A stretch of DNA of 64,000 nucleotides from Hymenobacter sediminicola (GTDB lineage: Bacteria > Bacteroidota > Bacteroidia > Cytophagales > Hymenobacteraceae), in NCBI RefSeq assembly GCF_014250515.1, contig NZ_CP060202.1:4165501-4229500 (forward strand). The letters run 5' to 3'. Below are positions 1 through 8,435 of this stretch, one piece after another. Both the position numbers and the translations under genes were made by a program. The stretch's first letter is position 1. Each line of letters starts with the position of its first letter. The notes beneath the pieces were generated by a model. The model worked only from the letters and a program-made list of their open reading frames with translations, did no database searches and was not told the origin of the DNA.

Positions 1-1
1 A

Positions 2-109
2 GGTGCCAACCTGCTCAATCAGCGGTACCGCGACTACATGAACCGGTACCGCTACTTCACCGACGAAATGGGCCGCAACGTGACGCTGCGCCTACGATTC
101 AGCTTTTAA
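2..109 (+). CDS. TonB-dependent receptor, C-terminal fragment
   Basis: This is the last 35 codons of a gene that begins left of the window. The translation has the NLLNQRYRDY stretch and ends LRLRFSF, the aromatic-terminated last strand of an outer-membrane beta barrel. The NLxNxxYRDYxNRxRYF pattern is typical of the closing part of TonB-dependent receptors. Only 18 bases separate its stop from the next lipoprotein gene, so the two are probably co-transcribed. With a second TonB receptor three genes downstream, this suggests a metal-uptake cassette with two receptors. The substrate cannot be read from this fragment. Confidence 0.75.
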   Translation, partial: GANLLNQRYRDYMNRYRYFTDEMGRNVTLRLRFSF

Positions 110-127
110 TCTTCCTCTTCCTTACAC

Positions 128-1339
128 ATGAACACTTCTAGCATCCGATCCTTTCTGCCGCTGTTCGGCCTGACCATGGCCACTGTATTCACGGCCTGCG
201 ACAAGAACGACGAACAGGAGCACAGCAAACCTGAGAGCGAAAGCACCTACGCCCGCCTGCTCATCACCGACAAAACCAGCAACGTAGTGACCCTGCTGGA
301 CCCGGCGCGGAAAGAACAGACCTCGTTTCAGTCTACCCACGGCGCCAGCGCCGTGTACACGTCGGCCACGGGCCGCTGGGCTACGGTGGTCAGCGCGTCC
401 AATAATCTGGTGGAGTTTTTCGATACGGGCATTGACCGCCACGACGACCATGTACACGTGAAAGGCAGCCCGAAATGGGGCCTCACTAAATCAACCGGGC
501 CTACTCCGTCGCACGTGTATGGTTCGCACAATAAGATCAGCATTTTCAATGATGGCAACGCCTCCATCAGCCACGTGGAAGAAGGGCAACTGCACACTGT
601 ATCAGCGCCGGGCACATTCGTGACCGGTGCGGCCCACCACGGCGCCATGATTCTGTTCGACAACGGCAATTACGCCGTGACGCACAAGAACAACACGGTG
701 TCGGGCTCGTTGCCGGAGCAAGTGAAACTGGTAAACACGCAAGGCACAGTAGTAAGCGCGCCGACCGTGGCCACGCAAGGCATTCATGGCGACGCCGGCG
801 ACGGGCAGCAGGCCTTGTTTGGCTCATCGAGCGGCGTACTGGTAGTGAAGCAAACCGGCGAACAGCGCCTAATTCCGTACCCGGCCAGCGCAGGCTCCAA
901 CTGGTTGTCGACCATTTATTACGCGAAAAAAGCCCGCACTTTCTTGGGTTCGCGCAACAACTATGGCGTCTTCCGCATCGACCCTGCCGCCAATACCATT
1001 ACACAAGTAGGCTCGGCCACGAAGCTGGCGCGCGTGGCCCTGGATGAAGAGGGCGAAAATGTGCTGGTGCTGGACGAGGACGGCTTGCTGAGCATTTTTG
1101 ACGCCGCTACGGGCGCGCTCAAAACCAGCCGCTCGCTCACGGGCCTGCTCGATGCCAAAACCGCCACGCCCTATCTGGTAGCCAGCCGCCGCTACGTGTA
1201 TGTCACGAATGCACCTCAGAGCAAAGTACACATGCTGCGCAAAGACAACTTAGCCGACCACGAAGCCTTCACGGTAGCCGGCTCACCACTACGTCTGGCC
1301 TTTGTGGGGGCCGACGTCGATAGCGAAGACGGCCACTAA
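128..1339 (+). CDS. Beta-propeller-like lipoprotein, possible AztD-type zinc chaperone
   Basis: A 403-aa exported lipoprotein. The hydrophobic N-terminus ends in a lipobox at Cys24. The rest shows repeated short beta-rich units with Gly/Asp turns, as expected for a beta propeller (for example around residues 45-90, 215-260 and 290-330). A His/Asp cluster, RHDDHVH at residues 104-110, and a C-terminal EDGH could bind metal. The nearby GPTPSHVYG and SIFNDGNAS stretches remind me of AztD-type zinc metallochaperones, which are eight-bladed propellers. That assignment is inference. It lies between two TonB receptors and beside a small lipoprotein, which fits surface or periplasmic metal capture. 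ATG at 128 gives a complete signal peptide. Confidence 0.7.
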   Translation: MNTSSIRSFLPLFGLTMATVFTACDKNDEQEHSKPESESTYARLLITDKTSNVVTLLDPARKEQTSFQSTHGASAVYTSATGRWATVVSASNNLVEFFDTGIDRHDDHVHVKGSPKWGLTKSTGPTPSHVYGSHNKISIFNDGNASISHVEEGQLHTVSAPGTFVTGAAHHGAMILFDNGNYAVTHKNNTVSGSLPEQVKLVNTQGTVVSAPTVATQGIHGDAGDGQQALFGSSSGVLVVKQTGEQRLIPYPASAGSNWLSTIYYAKKARTFLGSRNNYGVFRIDPAANTITQVGSATKLARVALDEEGENVLVLDEDGLLSIFDAATGALKTSRSLTGLLDAKTATPYLVASRRYVYVTNAPQSKVHMLRKDNLADHEAFTVAGSPLRLAFVGADVDSEDGH

Positions 1340-1389
1340 GCCTGCTGCTGCCACCTTCTCTTTCTGTTTAACCCCTTTTCCTGTTTACC

Positions 1390-1959
1390 ATGACAATCAC
1401 CCTGCTTACCAAGTCTATGCTGGCCCTGCTGGTGGCCGCGCCTTTGTTTTCGGCCTGCAAAGACGATAATGAAGACCCCAAGCCTGATGCTGACAACGAG
1501 CAGATTACAACGGTAATCTACACTCTAACGCCTCAGAGCGGCGGTGCGCCACTATTCATTCAGTACCGCGACCCAGACGGAGACGGGGGCACGCCCGCCA
1601 CCATCACGCCGGCCACGCTTACGCTGGTTCCCAATACCACCTATACTGGCTCCCTCACGCTGCTGGACGAAACAAAAACTCCGGCCGAGAATATTACGGC
1701 CGAGATTCTGGAGGAAAGCGACGAGCATTTGTTCGTCTTCACACCCACAGGTGTCAACCTGACCATTGCAGCTACTGATAAGGACAAAAACAATCTTCCG
1801 GTTGGCCTTTCCTCGCAGGCCGTAACGGGCACCGCTAATTCTACTGGCACTACCGGCAGTCTGAAAATAACGCTACGCCACCAGCCCGGCACCAAAAACG
1901 GCACCGCTACACCCGGTGACACTGATGTGGAAGTGACCTTCCCTACCGCCGTACGCTAA
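1390..1959 (+). CDS. Small lipoprotein of metal-uptake cassette
   Basis: A 189-aa lipoprotein with a signal peptide and lipobox ending at Cys23, followed by an acidic linker. The body contains YRDPDGDGG (about residues 58-66), a TYTGSLTLLDE stretch, an EESDEHLF segment and a C-terminal LKITLRHQPG plus DVEVTFP. I recognise this as a conserved Bacteroidota lipoprotein type that often accompanies ZnuD-like TonB receptors, but it has no established function that I know. The beta-rich pattern suggests an immunoglobulin-like or lipocalin-like sandwich. It starts 50 bases after the propeller lipoprotein and is probably in the same operon. Confidence 0.7.
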   Translation: MTITLLTKSMLALLVAAPLFSACKDDNEDPKPDADNEQITTVIYTLTPQSGGAPLFIQYRDPDGDGGTPATITPATLTLVPNTTYTGSLTLLDETKTPAENITAEILEESDEHLFVFTPTGVNLTIAATDKDKNNLPVGLSSQAVTGTANSTGTTGSLKITLRHQPGTKNGTATPGDTDVEVTFPTAVR

Positions 1960-2140
1960 TTGGATTTGAGTGAGTAAAGAAGGGCTGGCTGCAACCGGCT
2001 CTTCTTAGGGTTCTCCCTGTTGGTTGTGGAGAATTTTCGGGAAGGCACTGGCCATTGGCTAGTGTTTTCTTGCGTTTCGGCCCTTCGTGCAGCCTTTTTG
2101 TTTCATCAGCCGTTTAGTGGCTTCCGCGTACTTCGCCTCT

Positions 2141-4588
2141 ATGTCCCGATTTCTTTTCTCTGCTGGCGTACTGCTGATAGCTGGCAACACCCTAGCCCAA
2201 ACTACGCCCGCCACGCCCAGCCGCCCGGCACGCGCTGCACCCGTCGCGCTGCCTGTTACGGGCCATATCACGGATGCCGCTACCGGCGAGGATTTGGCGG
2301 GCGCTACCATTGTTTTCCCTGATCTGCGGCAAGCTAGTACCACCGATGCCGAGGGCAGATTTCGCTTTGTTAATCTGCCGAATGGGCGCTTTCTGATGCA
2401 GGTACGCTTTCTGGGCTACACCACGGTGGTGCGCACCGTGGATACCAGCACGGGCCAGCCGCTGGAACTAGCTCTTGCACCTGCCGCTACCGAAATCGGG
2501 CAGGTGATAGTCACGGGCGTGTCGGCCAGCACCGAAATGCGCCGCTCGCCTATCCCAACCAGTGTGGTAGACCAGACGCGGCTACGTCAGGCAGCGGCCA
2601 CTAATGCTGTAGATGCCATTGCTCACACGCCTGGTCTCAACCAGATTACCACTGGCGCGGCCATCAGCAAGCCAATTATTCGCGGGTTGGGCGCAAACAG
2701 GGTTATCACCCTGAACAATGGGGCCAAGCAGGAAGGCCAGCAATGGGGCGACGAGCATGGCATCGAAATCGATGAGTACAGCATCGACCGGGCCGAAATC
2801 ATTAAGGGTCCTGGCTCTTTGCTCTATGGCTCCGACGGGCTAGCCGGCGTCATCAATTTCCTGCCTGCCGAGCCGGTGGAAGATGGCCGCATTATCGGCT
2901 CGGTGGCCGCCAACTACCAGACCAACAATTATCAGCAGGGCTACTCCGTGATGAACGCCGGCAACCTCAACGGCTTCAACTGGCAGGTGCGCGGCTCGGG
3001 CAAAGTAGCAGCCGACTACCGCAACCGCTATGACGGACGCGTATACAACTCGGGTTTCCGGGAGCTGAACGGCAGCGGCTATGTCGGAGTCAACAAGAGC
3101 TGGGGCTATACGCACCTCACGTTCAACAGCTTCAACCAGAATCTGGGGCTTATTGAAGGCGAGCGGGATTCTGTATCAGGAAGCTTCGTGAGAACAAACA
3201 GCTTTGGAGACGAAGAACTGGTGCGCGGCCGTGGCTTTTCCGGCTACGGCCTCGATGTGCCGCGGCAGCAAATCAACCACCTGCGTCTCGGCCTCGACAA
3301 CAACTTTGTGCTGGGCCAGCACCGCCTTACGCTGAACGTAGGCTGGCAGCAGAATTTGCGCCGTGAATTCGGCAATCCGCTGGATTCCGACGAAAATTCG
3401 TTGTTTTTCCAACTGCGCACCGTCGACTATGCGCTGCGCTGGTTTCTGCCCGAAATAAATGGCTGGCATACCACCGCCGGGGTGAGCGGTATGCAGCAGC
3501 AAAACCAGAACAAGGGTGTCGAATTTCTGATTCCGGCCTACCGACTGCTGGATGGGGGCGTGTTTGCCGTCACAAAAAAGAGCTTCGGCAAGCTGGATCT
3601 GAGCGGAGGCCTGCGCTACGATATCCGCCACATCAAGGCAGATGCCCTGTCCCTGGATGCCGACGAGCAGCCTGTGCCGGCTGGCTTTGGGGAAGAGAAG
3701 TTTGCGGGGTTCCGAAGCACATTTCGCAGCGCAAGCGGCAGCATAGGCGGCACCTATAACATCAGCGAGAAGTGGCTGGTGAAAGCCAATATGGCCCGCG
3801 GCTTCCGGGCGCCCAACATTGCTGAGCTCGGCTCGAATGGCGTACACGAAGGCACCACCCGCTACGAACTCGGCGAGCCGGATCTGAAACCGGAAACTAG
3901 CTTCCAGCTGGACGGTGGGGTGGCTTTCACGTCGGAGCACGTGGGCCTTACAGTGGATGTGTTCCGCAACCGTATCAGCAACTACATCTTTCCCCGCCGT
4001 ATTGCCGCCGCCGATGGCTCCGACTCGCTCAGTGCCGACGGGGACCGGGTATTCCGCTACGGCCAGGGCGATGCGCGTCTGGCCGGCGGCGAAATCAGCC
4101 TTGACCTCCACCCCCACCCTCTCGATTGGCTGCACTTCGAAAACTCGTTTTCAATGGTGCGCGCCATTGAGTTCGACCAGCCCGAAGGCCAGCAATACCT
4201 ACCCTTCATTCCCGCCGATCGGCTGCAGTCGGAGCTGCGGGTGAACTTCCGGAAAGTGGGCCGTTCGCGCCTACACAACCTCTACGCTCGGGCTACGCTG
4301 GAACACAACTTCGCGCAAAACCGCATCTTCTCCGCTTTCGATACCGAAACCAGCACGCCGGCCTACACGCTGGTAAACGCCGGAGTCGGCACCGACATCG
4401 TGAGCCGCTCAGAGAAAACCTTGTTTTCACTGTATCTGGCGGCCAATAATCTGTTTGATGTGGGCTACCAAAACCATTTGAGCCGGCTGAAATACACAGC
4501 CGTCAATTATGCTACCGGCCGTGTGGGAGTATTCAACATGGGACGCAGCCTGAGCGTGAAACTGGTGGTGCCGCTCAGCTTCAAGTAG
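2141..4588 (+). CDS. TonB-dependent receptor, ZnuD-like
   Basis: An 815-aa outer-membrane receptor. ATG at 2141 gives a clean signal peptide (MSRFLFSAGVLLIAG); an upstream in-frame GTG would add 18 residues before it and is less likely. After the signal comes a carboxypeptidase-regulatory-like domain (about residues 45-125, with GATIVFPDL and LGYTTVVRTV), then the plug (RRSPIPTSVV, PIIRGLG, IEIIKGP-type AEIIKGPGSLLYGS) and a 22-strand-type barrel ending VPLSF. The plug carries WGDEHGIEID, comparable to the DHA region of ZnuD zinc receptors. With the propeller lipoprotein and small lipoprotein upstream, zinc uptake is the leading hypothesis. A related metal or a metallophore is the alternative. 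Confidence 0.85.
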   Translation: MSRFLFSAGVLLIAGNTLAQTTPATPSRPARAAPVALPVTGHITDAATGEDLAGATIVFPDLRQASTTDAEGRFRFVNLPNGRFLMQVRFLGYTTVVRTVDTSTGQPLELALAPAATEIGQVIVTGVSASTEMRRSPIPTSVVDQTRLRQAAATNAVDAIAHTPGLNQITTGAAISKPIIRGLGANRVITLNNGAKQEGQQWGDEHGIEIDEYSIDRAEIIKGPGSLLYGSDGLAGVINFLPAEPVEDGRIIGSVAANYQTNNYQQGYSVMNAGNLNGFNWQVRGSGKVAADYRNRYDGRVYNSGFRELNGSGYVGVNKSWGYTHLTFNSFNQNLGLIEGERDSVSGSFVRTNSFGDEELVRGRGFSGYGLDVPRQQINHLRLGLDNNFVLGQHRLTLNVGWQQNLRREFGNPLDSDENSLFFQLRTVDYALRWFLPEINGWHTTAGVSGMQQQNQNKGVEFLIPAYRLLDGGVFAVTKKSFGKLDLSGGLRYDIRHIKADALSLDADEQPVPAGFGEEKFAGFRSTFRSASGSIGGTYNISEKWLVKANMARGFRAPNIAELGSNGVHEGTTRYELGEPDLKPETSFQLDGGVAFTSEHVGLTVDVFRNRISNYIFPRRIAAADGSDSLSADGDRVFRYGQGDARLAGGEISLDLHPHPLDWLHFENSFSMVRAIEFDQPEGQQYLPFIPADRLQSELRVNFRKVGRSRLHNLYARATLEHNFAQNRIFSAFDTETSTPAYTLVNAGVGTDIVSRSEKTLFSLYLAANNLFDVGYQNHLSRLKYTAVNYATGRVGVFNMGRSLSVKLVVPLSFK

Positions 4589-4714
4589 CCGCTAAGCGCA
4601 ACAGCTTCTGGTAGTATCTCTGGGTATGCTGGCCCATAGTTAACCAGAGCAGCCGGTGCGAGGCCTGTTGAAAATTTGCGTAATCTGCGCCTATCAATCC
4701 ATGTCCCGCTCTTT

Positions 4715-5962
4715 ATGCCCGCCACGCCCACTATTTCTACTCCCAAAACCACTGGTCTGCTGAGCGCCATTGTTGTGGTAGCAGCCCTCGGGTATTTCGT
4801 CGATATCTACGACCTGATTCTGTTCAGTATTGTGCGCGTTGACAGCCTTAACGAGTTGGGCATCATGGCCAAGGAAGCTGTGACCAGCCAGGGCCTCTAC
4901 CTCATCAATATGCAGATGGGTGGCATGCTGCTGGGTGGCATACTGTGGGGCATTCTGGGCGATAAGAAGGGCCGTCTTTCGGTGCTGTTCGGTTCCATTC
5001 TGATTTATTCCCTCGCAAACCTCGCCAACGGCTTTGTGCAGAACATTGAGCAATACGCGTGGCTGCGGCTCATAGCCGGTATCGGGCTGGCCGGTGAACT
5101 AGGCGCGGGCATCACCTTAGTCTCAGAAACACTGCCCAAAGAAAAGCGCGGCTACGGCACCATGATAGTAGCTACAGTGGGTGTGAGCGGGGCTATGCTG
5201 GCCTATTGGGTGGGCGCCGAATTTGGCTGGCGCAATGCCTATTTTGTGGGTGGCGGCCTCGGCTTGGCTTTGCTAGCGCTGCGCGTGGGAGTGTATGAGT
5301 CGGGGATGTTTGAGCAGACCAAGAAAACGGATGTGGAGCGCGGCAACTTTCTGGCCCTGTTTACGAACCGTACCCGCCTCGTCCGCTATGCCAAATGCCT
5401 GCTGATTGGAGTGCCGCTGTGGTTTGTGGTAGGCATCCTTATTACACTGGCCCCGGAGTTCGGGGCCGCCCTGGGCATTACCGGCCCCGTTACGGCTGGC
5501 CTAGGGGTATTCTGGTGCTACTTCGGGCTGGTGTTCGGCGACTTTGCCAGCGGCACGCTCAGCCAGCTGTTGCGCAGCCGCAACCGGGCGTTGCAGCTGT
5601 TTTTGGTGTTCTGCGGCGTGATGGTGGCCGTGTACCTGTTTGCCATACCGGGAGCATCACCCACGGTTTTTTATGTGGCGTGCTTTGTACTGGGCATTTC
5701 GGTGGGATTCTGGGCGTTGTTCGTGACGGTAGCGGCCGAGCAGTTTGGCACAAACCTTCGGGCTACGGTGGCTACTACTGCTCCTAACTTTGCCCGGGGC
5801 TCTGTGGTGCTGCTCGTGCCGCTATTTCAGGCAATGCGCGGTCCGTTGGGGCTTATTGGGAGTGCTGCCGTACTGGGCGCCGTGTCGCTGCTGATTGCCT
5901 TCTGGGCCGTGAGCACACTGCCGGAAAGCTTCGGCAAAGACCTCGACTACGTTGAAGAATAG
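4715..5962 (+). CDS. MFS transporter
   Basis: A 415-aa inner-membrane transporter of the major facilitator superfamily with about twelve predicted helices. The first helix carries VDIYDLILFS, and the loop between helices 2 and 3 has GDKKGRLSVLFG, the family motif A. The LIAGIGLAGELGAGITLVSE segment resembles metabolite:H+ symporters of the sugar/aromatic acid type. ATG at 4715 starts just before the first helix; an upstream TTG would add 13 residues. The substrate is unknown. It lies 126 bases after the TonB receptor in the same direction, so it could belong to the metal cassette, but nothing in the sequence requires that. Confidence 0.85.
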   Translation: MPATPTISTPKTTGLLSAIVVVAALGYFVDIYDLILFSIVRVDSLNELGIMAKEAVTSQGLYLINMQMGGMLLGGILWGILGDKKGRLSVLFGSILIYSLANLANGFVQNIEQYAWLRLIAGIGLAGELGAGITLVSETLPKEKRGYGTMIVATVGVSGAMLAYWVGAEFGWRNAYFVGGGLGLALLALRVGVYESGMFEQTKKTDVERGNFLALFTNRTRLVRYAKCLLIGVPLWFVVGILITLAPEFGAALGITGPVTAGLGVFWCYFGLVFGDFASGTLSQLLRSRNRALQLFLVFCGVMVAVYLFAIPGASPTVFYVACFVLGISVGFWALFVTVAAEQFGTNLRATVATTAPNFARGSVVLLVPLFQAMRGPLGLIGSAAVLGAVSLLIAFWAVSTLPESFGKDLDYVEE

Positions 5963-6032
5963 CCTTAAGCTCAACTTCGCGCATAGGGGCGCGTATTAAG
6001 CGCGGATGGCCTTTTAGCCGCCACCTTGTTCT

Positions 6033-6413
6033 ATGAAAAAGTTGCTCGCCCTATTGGCCGTCGCCGCCCTCGCCCTGAGTGGCCGCCACGCGCAAGCCCA
6101 AACTCCCGTCGACTCGACGCAGATGCGGCTGCAGATGCAGCAGCAACGTGCCACCGACGCCAAAGCTACCCTGGAGGCTCAGAAGCAACAGAGCGCTGCA
6201 TCCCGCAGCAGCGTTAATGCCAGCAAAGAGCAGCTCAAAGACCAACAGAACGCTATGCGTGAGCAGCAGCGCCAGATGAAAGAGCAGAAAATGGAACTGA
6301 AGCGTCAGCAGGCCTCAGCCAAGGAAGCCAGCCGCCAGGAAAGTGCCGCCAAAAAAGCTATGCGTGATGAAAAGCGTAAAGCCCGCGACGCTAAGAAGGC
6401 CAGCAAAGTGTAA
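6033..6413 (+). CDS. Small secreted Gln/Lys/Ala-rich coiled-coil protein
   Basis: A 126-aa protein with a clear signal peptide (MKKLLALLAVAALALSG, probable cleavage after AQA). The mature part is almost wholly helical and charged: Gln, Lys, Ala, Glu and Met dominate, with runs such as KEQLKDQQ and MKEQKMELKRQQ and a very basic C-terminus. This indicates one long coiled coil or helical rod in the periplasm. It has no Cys and no recognisable domain. A rho-independent terminator follows 28 bases later, so it is a single-gene unit or the end of one. The function is unknown; similar small periplasmic helical proteins occur across Bacteroidota. Confidence 0.7.
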   Translation: MKKLLALLAVAALALSGRHAQAQTPVDSTQMRLQMQQQRATDAKATLEAQKQQSAASRSSVNASKEQLKDQQNAMREQQRQMKEQKMELKRQQASAKEASRQESAAKKAMRDEKRKARDAKKASKV

Positions 6414-6441
6414 AGCCGCAGTGTAAGCCACTACAACTGTC

Positions 6442-6471
6442 AAAAACTCCAGCCGATGGCTGGAGTTTTTT
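6442..6471 (+). terminator. Rho-independent terminator
   Basis: A near-perfect hairpin with arms AAAAACTCCAGC and GCTGGAGTTTTT around a short loop, ending in a T run. It closes the small coiled-coil gene just upstream. Confidence 0.85.
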
Positions 6472-6512
6472 CATATAGCTCTTCGTATTACTTCATTTCA
6501 CTCCGCTACCCG

Positions 6513-6962
6513 ATGGCCAACCAACCGACCAAGAACAAACCCATGTTTTATCCCTGGCATCACTTTGTGCTGGTGCCCGCTGCCCTTGTGCTAGCACTCT
6601 ACAGTATCCGGCGCTACGTGTCGGTATCCGGCGACGACACGGAGGACTCGCGTCTGTGGTTTACGGTGATGCTACTGGCCGTAGTAGGTTTAGGAGTGCT
6701 GGTGATGTTGCGCCAGCACTATGCCTTGCAGTTGCAGGACCGGCTTATCCGGCTGGAAGTGCGCCAGCGCTACTTCGAACTGACGGGCCAAAGCCTGCGC
6801 CCCCTGGAAGCACAGCTTGAGCTCAGTCAGATTCTGGCGCTCCGCTTCGCGGGTGATGCCGAGCTAGCCGACCTCACGCAGGCTGCTATCCGGGAAAAGC
6901 TGTCTTCCAAGGATATTCAAGCTCGTATCCAAGATTTCCAGTTTGACCATCTGCGAGTGTAA
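6513..6962 (+). CDS. DUF6526 family membrane protein
   Basis: A 149-aa protein with two N-terminal transmembrane helices. The first (FVLVPAALVLALYSI) follows a PMFYPWHHF motif; the second is FTVMLLAVVGLGVLVML. A soluble helical region follows (LQDRLIRLEVRQRYFELTG, ILALRFAGDAELADL). The FYPxHHF start and the LRFAxDxEL segment match my memory of the DUF6526 family, common in Bacteroidota and of unknown role. ATG at 6513 was preferred because the longer frame begins inside the upstream terminator. Confidence 0.75.
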   Translation: MANQPTKNKPMFYPWHHFVLVPAALVLALYSIRRYVSVSGDDTEDSRLWFTVMLLAVVGLGVLVMLRQHYALQLQDRLIRLEVRQRYFELTGQSLRPLEAQLELSQILALRFAGDAELADLTQAAIREKLSSKDIQARIQDFQFDHLRV

Positions 6963-7030
6963 GTAGCCGCGTGCGGGCGTCAGCCAGCCCAACGGATTCG
7001 GCTTGGATTTCCGAACTTTGTGTAGCTAAT

Positions 7031-7114
7031 ATGGCTTTTCAAGCTTCTGTGCCTTCTATTCCGATGAGCACCAACCGCCCCTGTGCGGGCTCGTCTTTTT
7101 TCTTCGCTTTATGA
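7031..7114 (+). CDS. Possible 27-codon leader ORF
   Basis: A short ATG-initiated frame whose TGA stop overlaps the ATG of the next gene (ATGA), the layout of translational coupling. It spans a hairpin followed by six T residues. The peptide has no recognisable motif. It could be a leader peptide or simply a chance ORF in the 5' region. Confidence 0.3.
   Translation: MAFQASVPSIPMSTNRPCAGSSFFFAL
7066..7101 (+). promoter_or_regulatory. Hairpin plus T-run upstream of DUF4286 gene
   Basis: GAGC pairs with GCTC and CCGC pairs with GCGG, with a five-base bulge on the 5' side, and six T residues follow directly. It lies 10 bases before the DUF4286 start codon and inside the small leader frame. The shape is that of a weak intrinsic terminator or attenuator; the short stem keeps confidence low. 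Confidence 0.35.
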
Positions 7115-7413
7115 TTCTGTATAACGTCACGACCAGCCTCGACCCAGAAATTGCCGACCAGTGGGTAGCGTATATGCGCGACACGCACATGCCGGAAGTA
7201 ATGGCGACCGGCTTCTTCCTGAAAAGCCAGCTCTGTCGCCTACTCAATGAGGAAGATGATGGCATTACCTATGCCGCACAGTACTACTGCGTGAGCTTGG
7301 AGCAGTTGGAAGAATATCAGCAGGTGGCGGCACCTGCCCTACGCCACGAAATCGAAAAGCATTTTGGTGGCCGCTACGCCTCTTTCCGTACTATGCTGGA
7401 AGTGGTAGGCTAG
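7111..7413 (+). CDS. DUF4286 family protein
   Basis: A 100-aa cytoplasmic protein that begins MILYNVT and has the DIADQWVAYM-like segment, HMPEVMATGFF and a C-terminal FGGRYASFRTMLEVV. This pattern matches the DUF4286 family of small ferredoxin-like alpha/beta proteins found widely in Bacteroidota, with no assigned biochemical function. It has no signal peptide or membrane helix. The gene is followed at once by a long perfect palindrome shared with the convergent acetyltransferase gene. Confidence 0.8.
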   Translation: MILYNVTTSLDPEIADQWVAYMRDTHMPEVMATGFFLKSQLCRLLNEEDDGITYAAQYYCVSLEQLEEYQQVAAPALRHEIEKHFGGRYASFRTMLEVVG

Positions 7414-7420
7414 CTCGCCT

Positions 7421-7483
7421 TGCCTGTATTTACACGACAACGGCTGCCCTAATAGGGCAGCCGTTGTCGTGTAAATACAGGCA
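7421..7483. terminator. Perfect 30-bp inverted repeat between convergent genes
   Basis: Two 30-base arms (7421-7450 and 7454-7483) are exact reverse complements around a three-base loop, AAT. The arms contain CGGCTGCCCT and its complement. The position between two converging genes fits a bidirectional terminator, although no long T tract follows. The length and perfection are unusual for a terminator. Confidence 0.75.
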
Positions 7484-7488
7484 GAGAG

Positions 7489-8001
7489 TTACGAATGGCT
7501 ATCGGCGTTTACTACTGCCTCCACGGCAGGGTCGCAAGGGTAAGCCTGCAACTGCTCACTGTTGAGGTTGCCATTGTGCCATTCAGGGTCGAGGTTGGCA
7601 CCCAGCTTCTTGTAGAAGCCGATGGCAGGCTCATTCCACTCCAACACCTGCCATTTCAGGCGGTGTGCGCCCGTGCGGCGGGCTTCAGCCACCACGGCAT
7701 CAAAAAGCTTACGCCCCAGGCCTGTGCCGCGTTGGGCTTCAGTCACTACGAGGTCTTCCAGAAACAGCATGCGGCCCTTCCACGTGGAGTAAGCCGTGTA
7801 GTAGAGTGCAATACCGATGATGCTCCCAGCTACGTCTTCCGCTACAAAGAAGCCGAAAATAGGATCCGGGCCGAAACCGTCGCGCTGCATATCGGCTAGC
7901 GTATTCGTGACTTCGTGCGGTGCCTTCTCGTACTCGGCCAGTTCCTGAATCAGGGCCAGCACCTGGGGCAAATCGGCCTCGCGGCCACGTCGAATAGTCA
8001 T
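7489..8001 (-). CDS. GNAT family N-acetyltransferase
   Basis: A 170-aa cytoplasmic acetyltransferase that uses acetyl-CoA. The fold signature is visible: an N-terminal beta-alpha unit (IRRGREADLPQVLALIQEL), the FLEDLVVTEAQRGTGLG acetyl-CoA-binding motif A, and a C-terminal ALGFYKKLGA-type segment (here AIGFYKKLGAN). The YTAYSTWKGRMLFLEDL stretch is characteristic of the spermidine/diamine acetyltransferase (SSAT-like) branch, so polyamines or similar amines are plausible substrates. ATG at 8001 is preferred over a TTG two codons upstream. It converges on the DUF4286 gene and shares its palindromic terminator. Confidence 0.85.
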   Translation of the reverse strand: MTIRRGREADLPQVLALIQELAEYEKAPHEVTNTLADMQRDGFGPDPIFGFFVAEDVAGSIIGIALYYTAYSTWKGRMLFLEDLVVTEAQRGTGLGRKLFDAVVAEARRTGAHRLKWQVLEWNEPAIGFYKKLGANLDPEWHNGNLNSEQLQAYPCDPAVEAVVNADSHS

Positions 8002-8081
8002 AAGCAACCAGTTAGAAGGAACAAGTAGTGAGTGCGAAGGTACAACAGTGCCCTATCTGCAATACGCAGCTCCCAAAATGA

Positions 8082-8116
8082 AAAATGAGCAATGCCTTGC
8101 AGGCATTGCTCATTTT
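8082..8116. terminator. Hairpin terminator with 16-bp perfect stem
   Basis: Arms AAAATGAGCAATGCCT and AGGCATTGCTCATTTT are exact reverse complements with a three-base loop. Read on the minus strand it ends in a T run and sits 22 bases beyond the small lipoprotein gene, so it probably terminates that gene. Confidence 0.8.
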
Positions 8117-8138
8117 CTGATAGCGAATTGCGTTGCAA

Positions 8139-8369
8139 TTACATTACCGGCTGCATCTTTTTGATGTCCTCGGTAGCATTTACTGCGTTGATTTCGCGGT
8201 TAGCAGAGTTTTCTGCGGCTGCTTTGCCACCAGTGGTATCAACCGGGGCTGGGTATTCGAGCGGCTTCACAGCCACATCTTCATCCGTTTTGAAATCGGG
8301 GTTGCTGCAAGACGTAGCAGACAGCAGCAGCGAGACGGCCAGCAGACCGAACAGGAACGTTTTTTTCAT
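8139..8369 (-). CDS. Small hypothetical lipoprotein
   Basis: A 76-aa protein with a signal sequence (MKKTFLFGLLAVSLLLSA) and a lipobox ending in Cys (ATSC). The short mature part is hydrophilic, has KTDEDVAVKPLEYPAP, and lacks any recognised domain. ATG at 8369 gives a normal signal; the longer frame adds four residues. It sits between the prolyl oligopeptidase gene and a strong terminator, on the same strand, and may be co-transcribed with the peptidase. Confidence 0.65.
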   Translation of the reverse strand: MKKTFLFGLLAVSLLLSATSCSNPDFKTDEDVAVKPLEYPAPVDTTGGKAAAENSANREINAVNATEDIKKMQPVM

Positions 8370-8435
8370 ATCTGAAAGCAAAAAGCCAGAGGCAATTACG
8401 GGAGTTGCGGCCGCGAAGATACGAAGCCCATCTTA

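Noticed and set aside
3176..4135. Minus-strand ORF of 319 codons
   Set aside because: Antisense to the ZnuD-like receptor, no domain character.
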